A stretch of 55,588 bases of DNA, taken from positions 3,369 through 58,956 of the forward strand of contig PJRA01000506.1 in the NCBI GenBank assembly GCA_016987375.1. The letters run 5' to 3'. Under the pieces are notes generated by a model. That model did no database searches and had not been told where the DNA came from. It worked only from the letters and a program-made list of their open reading frames with translations. Made by a program: the position numbers and the translations under genes. The stretch's first letter is position 1. The number at the start of each line of letters is the position of its first letter. This document shows positions 30,221-41,200 of the stretch, in pieces. Source of the stretch: Brachionus koreanus. Its lineage: Eukaryota > Rotifera > Eurotatoria > Ploima > Brachionidae.

Positions 30221-32712
30221 ATGAACGAGAGAAGAAAATTTATTGAAAAATGCTATATATTTTTGTTATTTACTTTAATAATTGGACTTATGACTACAAT
30301 TAATTTTTACACATCAAGTATTAGTGTTCATGTTTACAATTTTTCCAAAATTCAGGAGGCTATTATTTTTAAACAAGTAAAACTATCTCCATATTCTTTT
30401 AAATCAAAAAATTCGACTGAATTGGATCAATGTCTAAAATTTTCTCCTGATAAACAACTTTGCAATATAACTATCACAGTCAAAACTACCAAGTCTAATC
30501 ATCAAAAAAAATTGAAGCCAATAATTCAAACTTGGTTCACGCAATTAGCCTCTAAAGTAAGTCAATCTTTGAAAATCTCTAGTTGAATTTTGGTTATATA
30601 TCATTTAGACTAACTTATAGGGTGTAATTTGAAAAAAATCAAATAAATTTCATGATAATCATGGGGAAGATTTTCTAAAACACATTGAATAATTGATGAC
30701 GATTTTAAATTGATAGCAATAAATCTTGTATTAAATTTGCAAATACTGCGAAAGGAAAATGCTGTAGGAAAATTTGGCCAATTTGATGACCATTTAGAAA
30801 GAAAATATTTTTGTCAGCAAATATTTTCAAATAGATTGTTTATACAAGAGTTTTTAAAAATATAAGATTTCTTTTAAATCCATATTACATCATTTTTCTT
30901 GAGTTCCCTAAAGAAAAATATAACAATTAAATAAATAAATTTGAATATTTTTAATCATTTTGGTTTTAGAAAGTTCAGACTTGAAAAAAAGCCAAATTTA
31001 AAATGTTTTCTTTAATAAACTTTAGTTATAAGCCTAAATTGTTAAGCAAATCACCATCACAGTGAGGCTATATTTCGATATATCAATATACTATGATGTA
31101 TCAATTTTTCTTTTAATTTTACTCAAAATTGTTATAAAATTTAAAATTTTGTTTGAATTTTTTTAAGGTTTATTTCATAAGTGATGAAGAAGATCTAGAA
31201 ATCAGCAGATTAACAAGTAATATTTCAAAATATTCTATTGATTTTTAAACTGATGTTTTTAACTTTCAGAAAATCATCTTATTCATACAAAATGTGGAAA
31301 AAATCATTTTAGGTAATTTTTGAATGAATTAAAAGAATGTGTATTTAAAAAGATAATTTAAAAAAGAAAATTAGAATTGATTTTAATCATTTAATTATAT
31401 TTATTTAAAAAATTGGGATTACAATTTAAAATTTATATTTCATATTAACAAGAAAAATTATTTATTTCTTTTTGTAGATTTCTTTTAATTTCAATCAAAT
31501 TCAACATTTTAATATTTTTAAATTTTAGTATTCTAAATTTTCGATTAAAAAAATAGCATATCTAATTTTGATTTATAATTTCAATTTTTATCAATAATAT
31601 AATAGCTATTTTTCCTATGTGAGAAAATTTTTGTTGCTATCGTCAATTAAATTTCAAATTAATGAAAATCAATTTTATTAATTTAACCGATTAAATTTTG
31701 AAAAATTGATAATTTTCAACTCTCTTTAAATACACAATCAACTGTACTGAAAAAAAATTCTAGCTTTATAAACAAAAGAGAATCATTGAGTTGTAAGCTA
31801 AAAGAAGAACTAAAGCAGTTTTTGCATCATCCTTCAAAGTAAAATATGAATATTAATGAAAAAATTTGTCTACATTTTATTAAATAGTTGGTACTGTCAT
31901 TTTGATGATGATAATTATTTAAACATTCAAAGACTTTTTGACGTTCTCAAGAACTATGATTATCGTTTGGATTGGTACATTGGTAAAAAAAGTATAGGCC
32001 ACAAATTGAGTGTGCTTTACAAAAATGTATTTTTTCTTTAATTTAAAAAACGAAATTAGATTTATTTAACTAATTATTCAGAAAGTTTATCAATTTTCAT
32101 TTGCAACTGGAGGAGCAGGTAATTTTTTAAAAGCTTATTAAATTATGAATAATTTACTATTAAAAGGATTTTGCCTTAGTAATTCATTATTCAATAAATT
32201 AACTTCGTATATAGAGTAATTTTTGTTTTTATTTTAAAATTAAGATTAAGATTTTTGTTCCTAAGAGACTTTGTCAACATTTCAAATTCAATTGGCCTTC
32301 CGGATGACTGTTCCATCGGATTTATTATAGGTAAGTTAAGACACATTATTTTTAGCTAAAATTATTTTTCTATAAGAGAGCTTAATCGGCGTCAGTCTGA
32401 CCGAGAACCAAGATTTTCACTCACATCTGGAATATTTAGGATTGTATAATTCAAATAACCTTAAAAGTCAGGTAAGTCTAGATTAATTTGAAATTTTTTT
32501 CAGATTTAATAAATTATTTGATAGGTCTCTCTCAGTTATAACTTTGAAACTTACAATTTTGTCAATATATCGCCTTTAAGAAACGCTGTGGAAGATCCTA
32601 CAAAGTATTTTGTTGATTTTTTCAATTTATGTTATTTTTTTATATAAATGTTTTTAGATTCAAATCAATTCATTGTTTGTTGTACACAAAGGAATCAGTT
32701 TGCACAACATGA
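30221..32712 (+). CDS. fng: Fringe-type beta-1,3-N-acetylglucosaminyltransferase (340 aa)
   Basis: Eleven exons: 30221-30556, 31168-31216, 31270-31312, 31779-31838, 31888-32026, 32082-32118, 32167-32215, 32251-32330, 32377-32471, 32525-32604 and 32658-32712. All phases match. An N-terminal signal anchor (YIFLLFTLIIGLMTTINFY) fits a type II Golgi protein. The catalytic domain starts ITITVKTTKSNHQKKL, continues VYFISDEED, RESLSCKLK and the metal-binding CHFDDDNYLN (Asp 169-171), then WYIGKKSIG, FATGGAGFCLSN, GLPDDCSIGFII, DFHSHLEYL and SIHCLLYT. Fringe extends O-fucose on Notch EGF repeats and tunes ligand choice. All family landmarks are intact and length is near that of vertebrate Fringe. The start of exon 8 is ambiguous: 32245 or 32251, with or without two residues. 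ATG 30221 is the first in-frame Met before the anchor. Confidence 0.95.
30557..31167 (+). other. Intron 1 of the Fringe gene
   Basis: 611 bp, donor GTAAGT and acceptor TTTTTTTAAG, phase 0. Contains nothing else recognised. Intron 3 (31313-31778, 466 bp) is likewise long and featureless, while the other introns of the gene are about 47-66 bp. Confidence 0.6.
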
Positions 32713-33379
32713 TTAAATTGTTTTTATCTTTGTCAATATTTTTTAAAATAAAATACTTGTTGAATTTTTTTAAATCATAACTTTTGAAATAGCGAAGTGT
32801 CGAAAATCATTAAAAATCCAAAAAAGTATTCCAGTGTATATCAAACCAATTTTTTTTTCTCAGTCACAATACAATTTTCAAAATAGAAAAAATATGGCTT
32901 CATGACAAAAATAAAAACATCTAAAACAGGTTAAGTGCCCCAAAAAATTCTGGCACTTATTTTTCCTATTGTTTTTTTTTAATAAATCTAGAAAACAAGA
33001 TATATGTGTGTTAGAAAATTAAACTGGACTATACCTTACAAGAGCAAAATATTAAAAGCTACCTGAAAAAGTTTTGATTGAAATTTAAGATTTAATCCAA
33101 ATTTTTAATTCATAAAACGAAATAATGAAATATAAGATTATACAAAGATAAAATTGGAAAAATTATATATTTCGGTAAAACAAGGTTATTCAATTGAATT
33201 TTAACTAAATCTTTGTTATTCATAATTTTAATTAAGTTAAATTTTTCATTTGTTATAAAATTTTTTTTCTTTCAATTTCTTTTAGCAAAAATATTGTTTT
33301 ATTTAACTACAATAAATAACAATTTAAGAATCATAACAAGACTTATAATTATTGTTTTCAGGTAATTTTGCGAATCGCT
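32713..33379. other. 3' flank of Fringe and 5' flank of a small membrane protein
   Basis: Contains AATAAA-like elements and an acceptor-like TTATTGTTTTCAG ending at 33361 directly before the next frame. No exon for the downstream gene was found. Confidence 0.4.
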
Positions 33380-33634
33380 ATGCAAACGAATAATCAGCAC
33401 TTTATATTTTCGGTACCACGGAATAATAAGGCAGATAAAAACATTCAAATTTCAAAACGAAAAACCAACTGGATCGAATCATGCAAAAACATTTGGAATT
33501 TATTTGAAAATTTTTGGAGATTTTTCAAAAAATTAGTCTTAATTACTCTATCTTATGCAGCTATAATTACCATAAATGTGTATTTGACATCTCACGAGCG
33601 AATTCAAACAATCGAATCCTCTCCAAATGAATAA
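33380..33634 (+). CDS. Small single-pass membrane protein (84 aa) or last exon of a spliced gene
   Basis: Frame from ATG 33380: MQTNNQHFIFSVPRNNKAD, a basic stretch (QISKRKTNW), an aromatic amphipathic segment (WNLFENFWRFFKK), one hydrophobic helix (LVLITLSYAAIITINVYL) and a short tail ending SSPNE-stop. The frame is open back to 33362, just after TTGTTTTCAG, so it may be a 3' exon whose upstream part is not identified. The topology suggests an N-in, C-out or tail-anchored-like protein. No family is recognised. Confidence 0.5.
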   Translation: MQTNNQHFIFSVPRNNKADKNIQISKRKTNWIESCKNIWNLFENFWRFFKKLVLITLSYAAIITINVYLTSHERIQTIESSPNE

Positions 33635-34494
33635 TATAATTAAATTTTGGATTTTGATGAGATCAAACAGTTCTTAAGTGTTTTTATTTGATTCTGTTTT
33701 TTTCTAATTTTATTCCAAAAGGCAACATTACATTTTTAAAATTATAAATTTTGTATTTAGACAAAAAAATAACCAAATAAAAAACAATTGAATAATAAAA
33801 AATAAGTTATTTTATTTTAGTTTTTATTTTATTATATTACATTTTTATGTTTAAATAATATTGTAAACGGTATTTACCATAATACGGTATTTTGACCAAA
33901 AAATTTATTCAATTGTATTTCTAGAAAATTAGAGCTTATTATTTATGATTCACTTTAGTATTCTGCACTTTTAATTCTGTTTATTTGTTAAAAACTTATA
34001 AAATTTAAATTTTTTTAATATTTTTTTTCAGCTTCAATAATATAATTTACAAGTTTGTGTTTTTACTAGGAATAAAAGCAAATTATATAAATCATCTTTA
34101 TTATTTTAAAGCAATTTAAGTCAATTTTTCAAAGGATATAGGGCAATATGAAATTTTGAATTTTAAGGATATTTTCTAAAAGATCTTTACGAACTTTATC
34201 TAAAGATATCAATAATTTATGACTACCACCACAAACTTACTTATAATTTAAAATGTTGATGTCTATAGCTGAGAGTTACATTTTGATATGTGCTGATGAG
34301 ATTTGAACTTAGTTTAAGTTTATCATTTGAATCAAAGCAAAATTTACATTTTTATTTAAAGAATATATCTTAAAATTCTAAATTTTGATTTGTTTCATAT
34401 TGCCCCATATTCTTAATATCTAAATGACTTTCGTCCATTTTCCTGAAGATCAATTCCTTTTTTAAATTAATTTAAATATATTAACTCATTTATG
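33635..34494. other. Intergenic, AT-rich
   Basis: Nothing recognised except polyadenylation-like AATAAA elements for the upstream gene. Confidence 0.45.
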
Positions 34495-34805
34495 GTTTTG
34501 TGAAATTTGGTACAAAATAAAAAAACAGAACAAAAATTAATTCTAAAAAAGCTAATAAATTTTTTCCGAAGGCTTTTAATTAATTCTGTAAGCGCAACAA
34601 ACTGTAAAATACTTAGTTGCACCAAAAGTCAAAGTCTGCTTATGATGTGCAGATTTTTCCAAATTTTAATTATGCTAAGTTTTCGGAAATTTTTTTTTAG
34701 ACTTTTCAAAATAGTGCAACTTTGAATTTTGTACCATGCTGTTTTACAGAACTTGCTTTTTATTTCCAAAAAGAAGTTATTAGAATTTTTATCAGTTTTT
34801 TCTAA
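34495..34805 (+). repeat. Dispersed non-coding repeat, copy 2
   Basis: Related along its length to 6893-7155, in the same orientation (shared TTTGTGAAATTTGGTACAAA, GAAGGCTTTTAATTA, TTCTGTAAG and TTTACAGAA-TTGCTTTT blocks). It is about 45 bp longer because of small insertions. No LINE sequence adjoins this copy, so the repeat is an independent unit. Its plus-strand open frame (34507-34725) is not conserved in copy 1, so it is not coding. Confidence 0.75.
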
Positions 34806-35296
34806 GATAATTTCACAAAACTCTCACTTATTTAGTGATTATTATTTCCAAAAATAGACCAAATTAAAAATTAATAAACTACATATACCTCTTTTATGAA
34901 ATAAAAAAAAGTGCGACAAATTTTATGAGTAAATTTTCTTAATAGCATTGGATATTATAAGTTTATTAAAAATTTTAACATCCAAACATTCTTATTAAAA
35001 TTTTTGGAATTTTAATTAATCCTAAAATTCAATTGTAGGCACAGTCAAGTTCAATTTGATTAAAATAATATTTACTCAAGAGCTTTTTATGAGACAAAGG
35101 AATAGTTTACCTATTAAATATTATCTCACAATATTAATCAAATTAACATCCCTCATACATGGAACATGTAACTGCACCTTATTCAAATGTAAATTGAAGC
35201 AATAATTCAGTAAAATTTTTCTTACAAATCCTTAAATTCGGAATTAGAAAAAAGTTAATTAATAAAATTAAATTCATTAAATTAAAAATATTTTAT
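34806..35296. other. Intergenic, AT-rich
   Basis: 3' flank of FBXW4. Nothing else recognised. Confidence 0.45.
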
Positions 35297-36953
35297 TTAG
35301 TTAAATCTAAAGTCAATAAGTTGTATACTTCGATCTAATCCAGCTAAAATAGAATCTGGTGTGCAAGCTAAAGAGTATACCGAACTATTTGAGCTAGATG
35401 CTTGAAATGAACGAATAACTTTATTTACTCTTCGGTCCCAATAGCGTATTATACTTTGTCTATCGTTCCCAGAAATAAGTCCATAATATTTGCTGCAGCA
35501 TACTGAATATATACTCATATCTTCGGGTTCTTCCAACGATTGAACACTTATTTATTTGAAAATAAGGTAAAATTTTAAATCGAATTTAGAATTGAAAAAC
35601 TACCATCTGTTAGATCTCAGGTCGAATATTCTAATGAATGTATCATAACCGGCGGACATAATTGTTTGATCATCAATATAGCTCAATGCCAATACACCAG
35701 CTCCTATTTTGATTCTTCCTGGATTTTTCAAATTTTGTCTTTCTCTAAGACTTAAAAAATATTAAATGAAGTTTGATTATAAAAACAAATGTGATCTACT
35801 GAAATAAGTCGTAAATTCTCATTGAACATGGTTCTGAATTTTTGTAAGGAAATATTCCAGCAGTTCCAACAGCCAAGTCTCTAAAAAATAATTTTAAAAT
35901 TTTTTGAAGTATTTTAAATTTTTTGGATTGATTACTTTTCACATGGCGAAAGGCTACATCGAATAATTCGATCTTTAACATTTACTTCGGAAAAATCGAA
36001 ATTAGTCATTGAGCCAATTTTTAAAAAACCATTTGTGCATCCATAAACTATTCTTTTGTATTTTAGTCCCATATCGACACAATTAATTCTGCTATTTTTT
36101 TCCGTCATTTCATCTATCATATTAAATTTATCATTCTCAAAAGAATACAAATTCAATCCTTTGCTTAGAAATATATACTTTACTTTTCAATCGAATTTAA
36201 AAAGAATGACCTACTCAAATGAAAATATAAGATAATTGTCTTTTTTCTTAAATTTTCGAATATCACCATATCCAACAGTTTCAATTTTGTCAACAATTTT
36301 AATTTTGTTTAAATTATTTTTTCTTCTATTTAATTTTTTATTTTTGTCAAGGTGGTCAATGGAATCTAGATTTAAAATGTCGTCTAATTTTAGCCACAAA
36401 AATTGATTATCATCGGTGAAATAAACGCTTCGGAAATCATGAGAATCTGCAGTCTCGTCACCAATTTGCAAAGTCGGAAACATTCTTTATTTATTCATGT
36501 AATCAACTAAAATTAAACTTATTGAAAAATTTTTTTACTTTTCTCGAAATGAATATATTGTTTTATTAGAAATTCGACTATTTTTTAGGGTTAGATAAGA
36601 TTTCAAGCGGTAATAGCTGTCATAATCAACAGAATAATGCTTGCTTAAAGAAAATATAAGACCTTAATTTAATAGAATCTAATACAATCTTGATATTTAC
36701 CTATATTTACCATGTTCATTGTAACCTTAAATTAAAAAGATAATTAAAAAAATGTATTTAACTTTTCAAAAAATTCACCAAACGGGTAATTAAAATCAAG
36801 AACTGGATACTTGATAATATTGTTTATTATAAATTGGAAAATTAAATTTCTTAAATATTGACAGCATTGGGAAGCTGATAGTAAATCTTCTAGACTTAGA
36901 TATTTACTGAAAATAAGTATTAAAATATCGTTAGGTAAATCGGTTAAAATCAT
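35297..36953 (-). CDS. FBXW4: F-box/WD-repeat protein 4 homologue (423 aa)
   Basis: Seven exons on the minus strand: 36953-36763, 36643-36539, 36484-36215, 36163-35936, 35880-35800, 35750-35604 and 35546-35297. All introns are phase 2. The F-box is at residues 1-40 (LTDLPNDILILIFSKYLSLED). WD-type blades follow, with SRINCVDMG, KDLAVGTAG, GVLALSYIDDQTIMSAGYDT plus FIRIFDLRS, LEEPEDMSIYSV, IIRYWDRRVNK, SVYSLACTPD and a final SIQLIDF. The 'EEP-D-x2-Y' and 'LWDRR/YWDRR' signatures identify FBXW4 (dactylin). It should be an SCF substrate receptor, binding SKP1 through the F-box; its substrate is unknown. Length is close to the human protein (412). Exon 1 ends at a non-consensus donor (GTTAAA). 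It is divergent from UBR3. Confidence 0.88.
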
Positions 36954-37108
36954 AATATACTTTTTATTTAATTTTGATCAGAATTTTTTAAAAAGAAATT
37001 TTTTAATTACGAAATTATTGGAATCATGTAATGAAATTAAAAATAAAATAAATTTAGTTAAAATAATCTAACTTTCCTTTTTATCAGAAAATAGCTATGA
37101 TGAAAATT
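36954..37108. other. 5' flank of FBXW4
   Basis: Short AT-rich promoter interval. A TATA-like run is not distinguishable from background. Confidence 0.35.
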
Positions 37109-37241
37109 AAGAATTCGATTTTTAATCGAGTCAGTCAGTGTTCGAAATCATTTTTGTTCTTCTTTTAGTGATTTGGATTTGTTTTTAATTCAAGTGTTGG
37201 CTTCACAATTAGACGCCAATAGCTTTATGACTATGTTTTTT
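37109..37241 (+). pseudogene. Scrambled duplicate of a UBR3 exon-2 fragment
   Basis: 37139-37241 matches 40212-40314 of the UBR3 gene over 103 bp with two mismatches. Immediately upstream, 37109-37134 matches 40342-40367 (26 bp, 3 mismatches). In the gene the second block lies 3' of the first, so here the order is reversed while both keep plus orientation. The copy cannot encode the protein segment in its native order. It lies in the spacer between divergent FBXW4 and UBR3, about 1 kb before the UBR3 start. Confidence 0.9.
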
Positions 37242-38220
37242 TAATTTCCTATTAAATTAAGCAAAAAATATTTTTATATTTTGAATAATTTTTTTTACTT
37301 TTCAATTCAAATTGTTATCATATTTAATAAGTTTATAATCTTGGTCATAGTTTTTAAAAAATAGTAACAATATAGTCATTTTTTTTGTTTTAATTATGGT
37401 TTTAAGCATTTTAAAAATCTGATCTTAAAATCAAATATTGGGTGACTTTATCTGTTTAATTTGAATTTTATATTTTAAAGTTCATTTTATTAAAAATTTG
37501 GTTATTTATTCATTTGACTTTGAAAAAAACAATGAAAATGATAATAATATTACTAAATATTTTGTTTCTAGGCCTAACTAATAATTAGTTAAATAAAATT
37601 TTAATCATTTTTGATATTCTGTCTAAAATTTTAAGATTAAATGCATCTAATTTTTAAAAATTAAAATTAGAAATTTATGAAATACCTAATGAAAAAAGCA
37701 AGTAAAAAGGTAACGACCAGCGAAACTTTGTCTTTAAACTTCTTAAATTTTTCATTGTAATTGCAATAAATGAAAAAAAGAATTAAAAAAAATAACTAAA
37801 TTTTGAAAAACTAAAACAAAAATTAGACATATCAGATTAGATATTTAAAATTTAAAAATTAATTCAAGTTAAAAATTGTTAATGACAATCTAATGAAATG
37901 GATATATGAGAATAATTTTAGGAGGCCTTTTTGGTTAAATAATTAATTAAATTTTTATTAATTAAAAATTAAATAAATATTTTGATCAATCAATCATTTA
38001 TTAAATAACCAAAAAAAAATATTGTTAATAGATATTGTTAACTTTAAAATCAAATTTAAATTTTAAAGCATAAATACTTTCATATTAAAATGAAATTATA
38101 ATAAATTTCAAAATCAACTTGCTAATAATATATGAATAATTGTGAAAAAAATAAATTAATAAAAACAAAAATAAACTTTTGAGTTATTTGATAGAGTGCT
38201 TTTGGAAATCAAAAACTTAA
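37242..38220. other. Upstream region of UBR3, AT-rich
   Basis: No feature apart from the duplicated fragment before it. The 5' UTR and promoter of UBR3 should lie here, but no core element is distinctive. Confidence 0.45.
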
Positions 38221-41200
38221 ATGCAACCAAAGCAGCAATCTTCTAATGCTGGTAATTTTGTGCACGTTCCGACTGATCGATTCCGAGAAGTCTGTCTCAG
38301 AAATGGGGGAGAAAGCTCCAAAGAGACCAGGACAATTTTAGAAAATTTATTCAATCCGGAAAAATCGTTTGATGATTCAAACTGTAATGTCGATATTTTA
38401 AAAAGTTATATAACAGGCGGTGTTAACTACGACACTTTTAAAACGAAACGTAAGTTCCAATTTGAATAAAATAGAATATTTTCAAAATATATGCTTGAAG
38501 TTAAATCCTATGATGCTAGCTCTGTCTGTGGTTTAGTATGGAACGTAAATTATATAGCATATCGCTGTCGAACATGTGCTTTTTCACCATGCATGTCAAT
38601 ATGTGCAGATTGCTTTAAAAATGGTGATCATGAAGGACATGATTTTAATATGTTTCGTTCCGGAGCTGGAGGCGCCTGCGACTGTGGTGATGATCATGTC
38701 ATGAACCCAAAAGGCTTTTGCAAAAACCATGGCTGTAACAAAAAATCAGCTCTTAGTTGTCCGCCCCAAGAACTAATCAAGTGTTCCGAAGTCATTTTGC
38801 CTAATTTGTTGTATAGAATTTTACAGCATTTTCGCGCATCTTTTTTGTTAATTAGCAATAAAAATGAACTAGATCAAAACTCTAAAGAAAAAGAGAAAGT
38901 TGTAACCGATATAGCTAGTTATATAGATTTTTTGAACGATTTGTGCTCGATAGGTACTCCACTGCGCAAAATATTCGTTGATTATTTGGTAAGTGAAGAT
39001 TATTATAAGCAAAAAATCGATTTAGAGAAACAAAAACAGTCTGAAAGTTCTAAAAATGAGCATCAGTTGACTTATCAGCAAGAGGTTTATTTGAAAATTC
39101 TCAAAGAACAGAAATCTATTGAGGTACCTGATGTTTTTGCCGAGAAAAAAACAGAAATTTGTCAACTAGATCATAATAAAATGATTGACGAATATCTATT
39201 TTGGTGTATAAAATATGAATTGCCCGAAAATTTGGTAAAATTTTTGCTTAGTCTTTTGACGGATCCTGAATACAAAAAAATATTTGTGAAATCATTTGTA
39301 ACACAGTACAGTTACATTTTAACAATGCTAATTGAGTCTAAATTGGAAAACTTTTCCAGCAGAGTAGTTCACATAAGTGTTCAACTGTTCAGCGATGAAG
39401 CTATTGCAGTCAAAGCAATGAATGAATTCAATCTTTTACCCATTTTTCTATCAACCATTTACAACATTATTTCTAATACGAATGTAAAAAACCTAGATAA
39501 AACATTACTAGTTAAAAATTCCTTGCAAGGTTCTGCTAATACTCATTTGGTTGTTGATCCAGATCATCCTATTCTTCAAGAGAATCTTTACTGGCTGCCC
39601 ATAAGCGATTTGTCCAATTTATTATCCCATAAGAGCATTGCTACAGAATTTTTGTTCAATCAAAAAATAATCAAACTATGGATAGACTTGATTGCTTGTT
39701 TTCAATCGATGAATTTAAATGTAAGACAATTAAATGAACATTTGCAATACGAGTCGCCTACTTATTTTAGCTCGTTTTCAGCAGAGCTTGAATTTTGCTC
39801 ATCAATTATGTGGTCACTTTTGCAACATATGCCTAGTGTGAAAAATGAAAGCTTAAATGTTAGGTTGCTTAAGCTAATTGTGGACAAATTATTATCTTGG
39901 TTGAGTCAAATAACTATAATGGACTTGAATAAATGTGACCGAATCGTCACTAGACCTAATCCCAAACATCTCAGTTTTCATTTGCCTCTGCATCGATATT
40001 TTTCTAGCTTTCTCTACAATACTCTGGCAATGCAAAAGTTGAGCCTTGATGAAGTGATAAGAAAAATTCTAACTTTTGATCCCGACACAAACCAGTATTG
40101 TCTAGCAAATTTGTTGGCTCATCCACTTCAGTTGTTAATAGGTTCTTGTGAAATTCATGGAAATATGTGGACCAGAAATGGATTGCAAATGAAAGGCCAA
40201 GTTATGACATATGTTCAAAATCATTTTTGTTCTTCTTTTAGTGATTTGGATTTGTTTTTAATTCAAGTGTTGGCTTCACAATTAGACCCCAATAGCTTTA
40301 TGACTATGTTTTTTGAACGATTTCATATTCTAGGTTGGCTAAAGAACTCGATTAGTAATCGAGTCAGAAGTATTGGTCAAAATTCAGTTGATAGCAAATC
40401 TGATTCGGTGCAAAATTTAGTCGAAACGATGCTAAACAATTTAAGTCAAAATTCAGAAGATGTTGAAAAATATGATGAATTGGAACCAGCTCATATTAAT
40501 TCAATGTTAATTGGTGCATTGACGGTTCTTGCACAAATCGTGACTATAAAGCCAAATCTGAGTCTAAATAGTTATTCTCTAACGAGAAAAGAAATCGTAA
40601 ATTTGCTCAGTGTTTCGGACAGAACTTACAGTCAAACTGAAGAGGGCCTTCCAGATATTTGTAGCTTGAGTTTGGGCAAAAGATTTATCAAACAAATATT
40701 AAGCGAGGTGAGTGATTATTTACAGCCCAGTTTGGACATTCTTTCGATTGGAAATTTGAAGCAAGGAAGATATAAACCAAAAGACTCAATTTGGCTAAAC
40801 GAATATGATCCTTTGTTTGTGATGCTTAGATCGGTAAAAATGAGAGAATTTCAGGAGTCATTTGACAGATATTGCCAATTTTTAGAAAAAAAAATTCCAA
40901 AAAAAAAATTTTGGCCTCCTTTCAAGTTGCCAGACAGTGAGCGGTTTTCATCAGCAAATTTTAATTCAGAAATAAAAAAAGACACAGAAATCGAGCTTAA
41001 ACTTAAAAACGATTTATCAAAGAGAAATAATTTGCTAAATACAAAGATTTTACATGCCATTCTTTTAAATTTGCTGTACGAGCATTTTTATCAAAATCCA
41101 TTATCTGAAAAAATTTTATACTTTGTTATTTTTATTCTTGAGCTATCGGTTCATGAGGCCAAAAATAACTTGGATCAAAAAATGGATATAGATCTTGAAG

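Noticed and set aside
36700..36740. Possible 15-nt microexon (GTTACAATGAACATG) in FBXW4
   Set aside because: Exon 1 ends in phase 2 and this block would then read into a stop. Splicing directly to the acceptor ending at 36644 (TTTCTTTAAG) keeps the frame.
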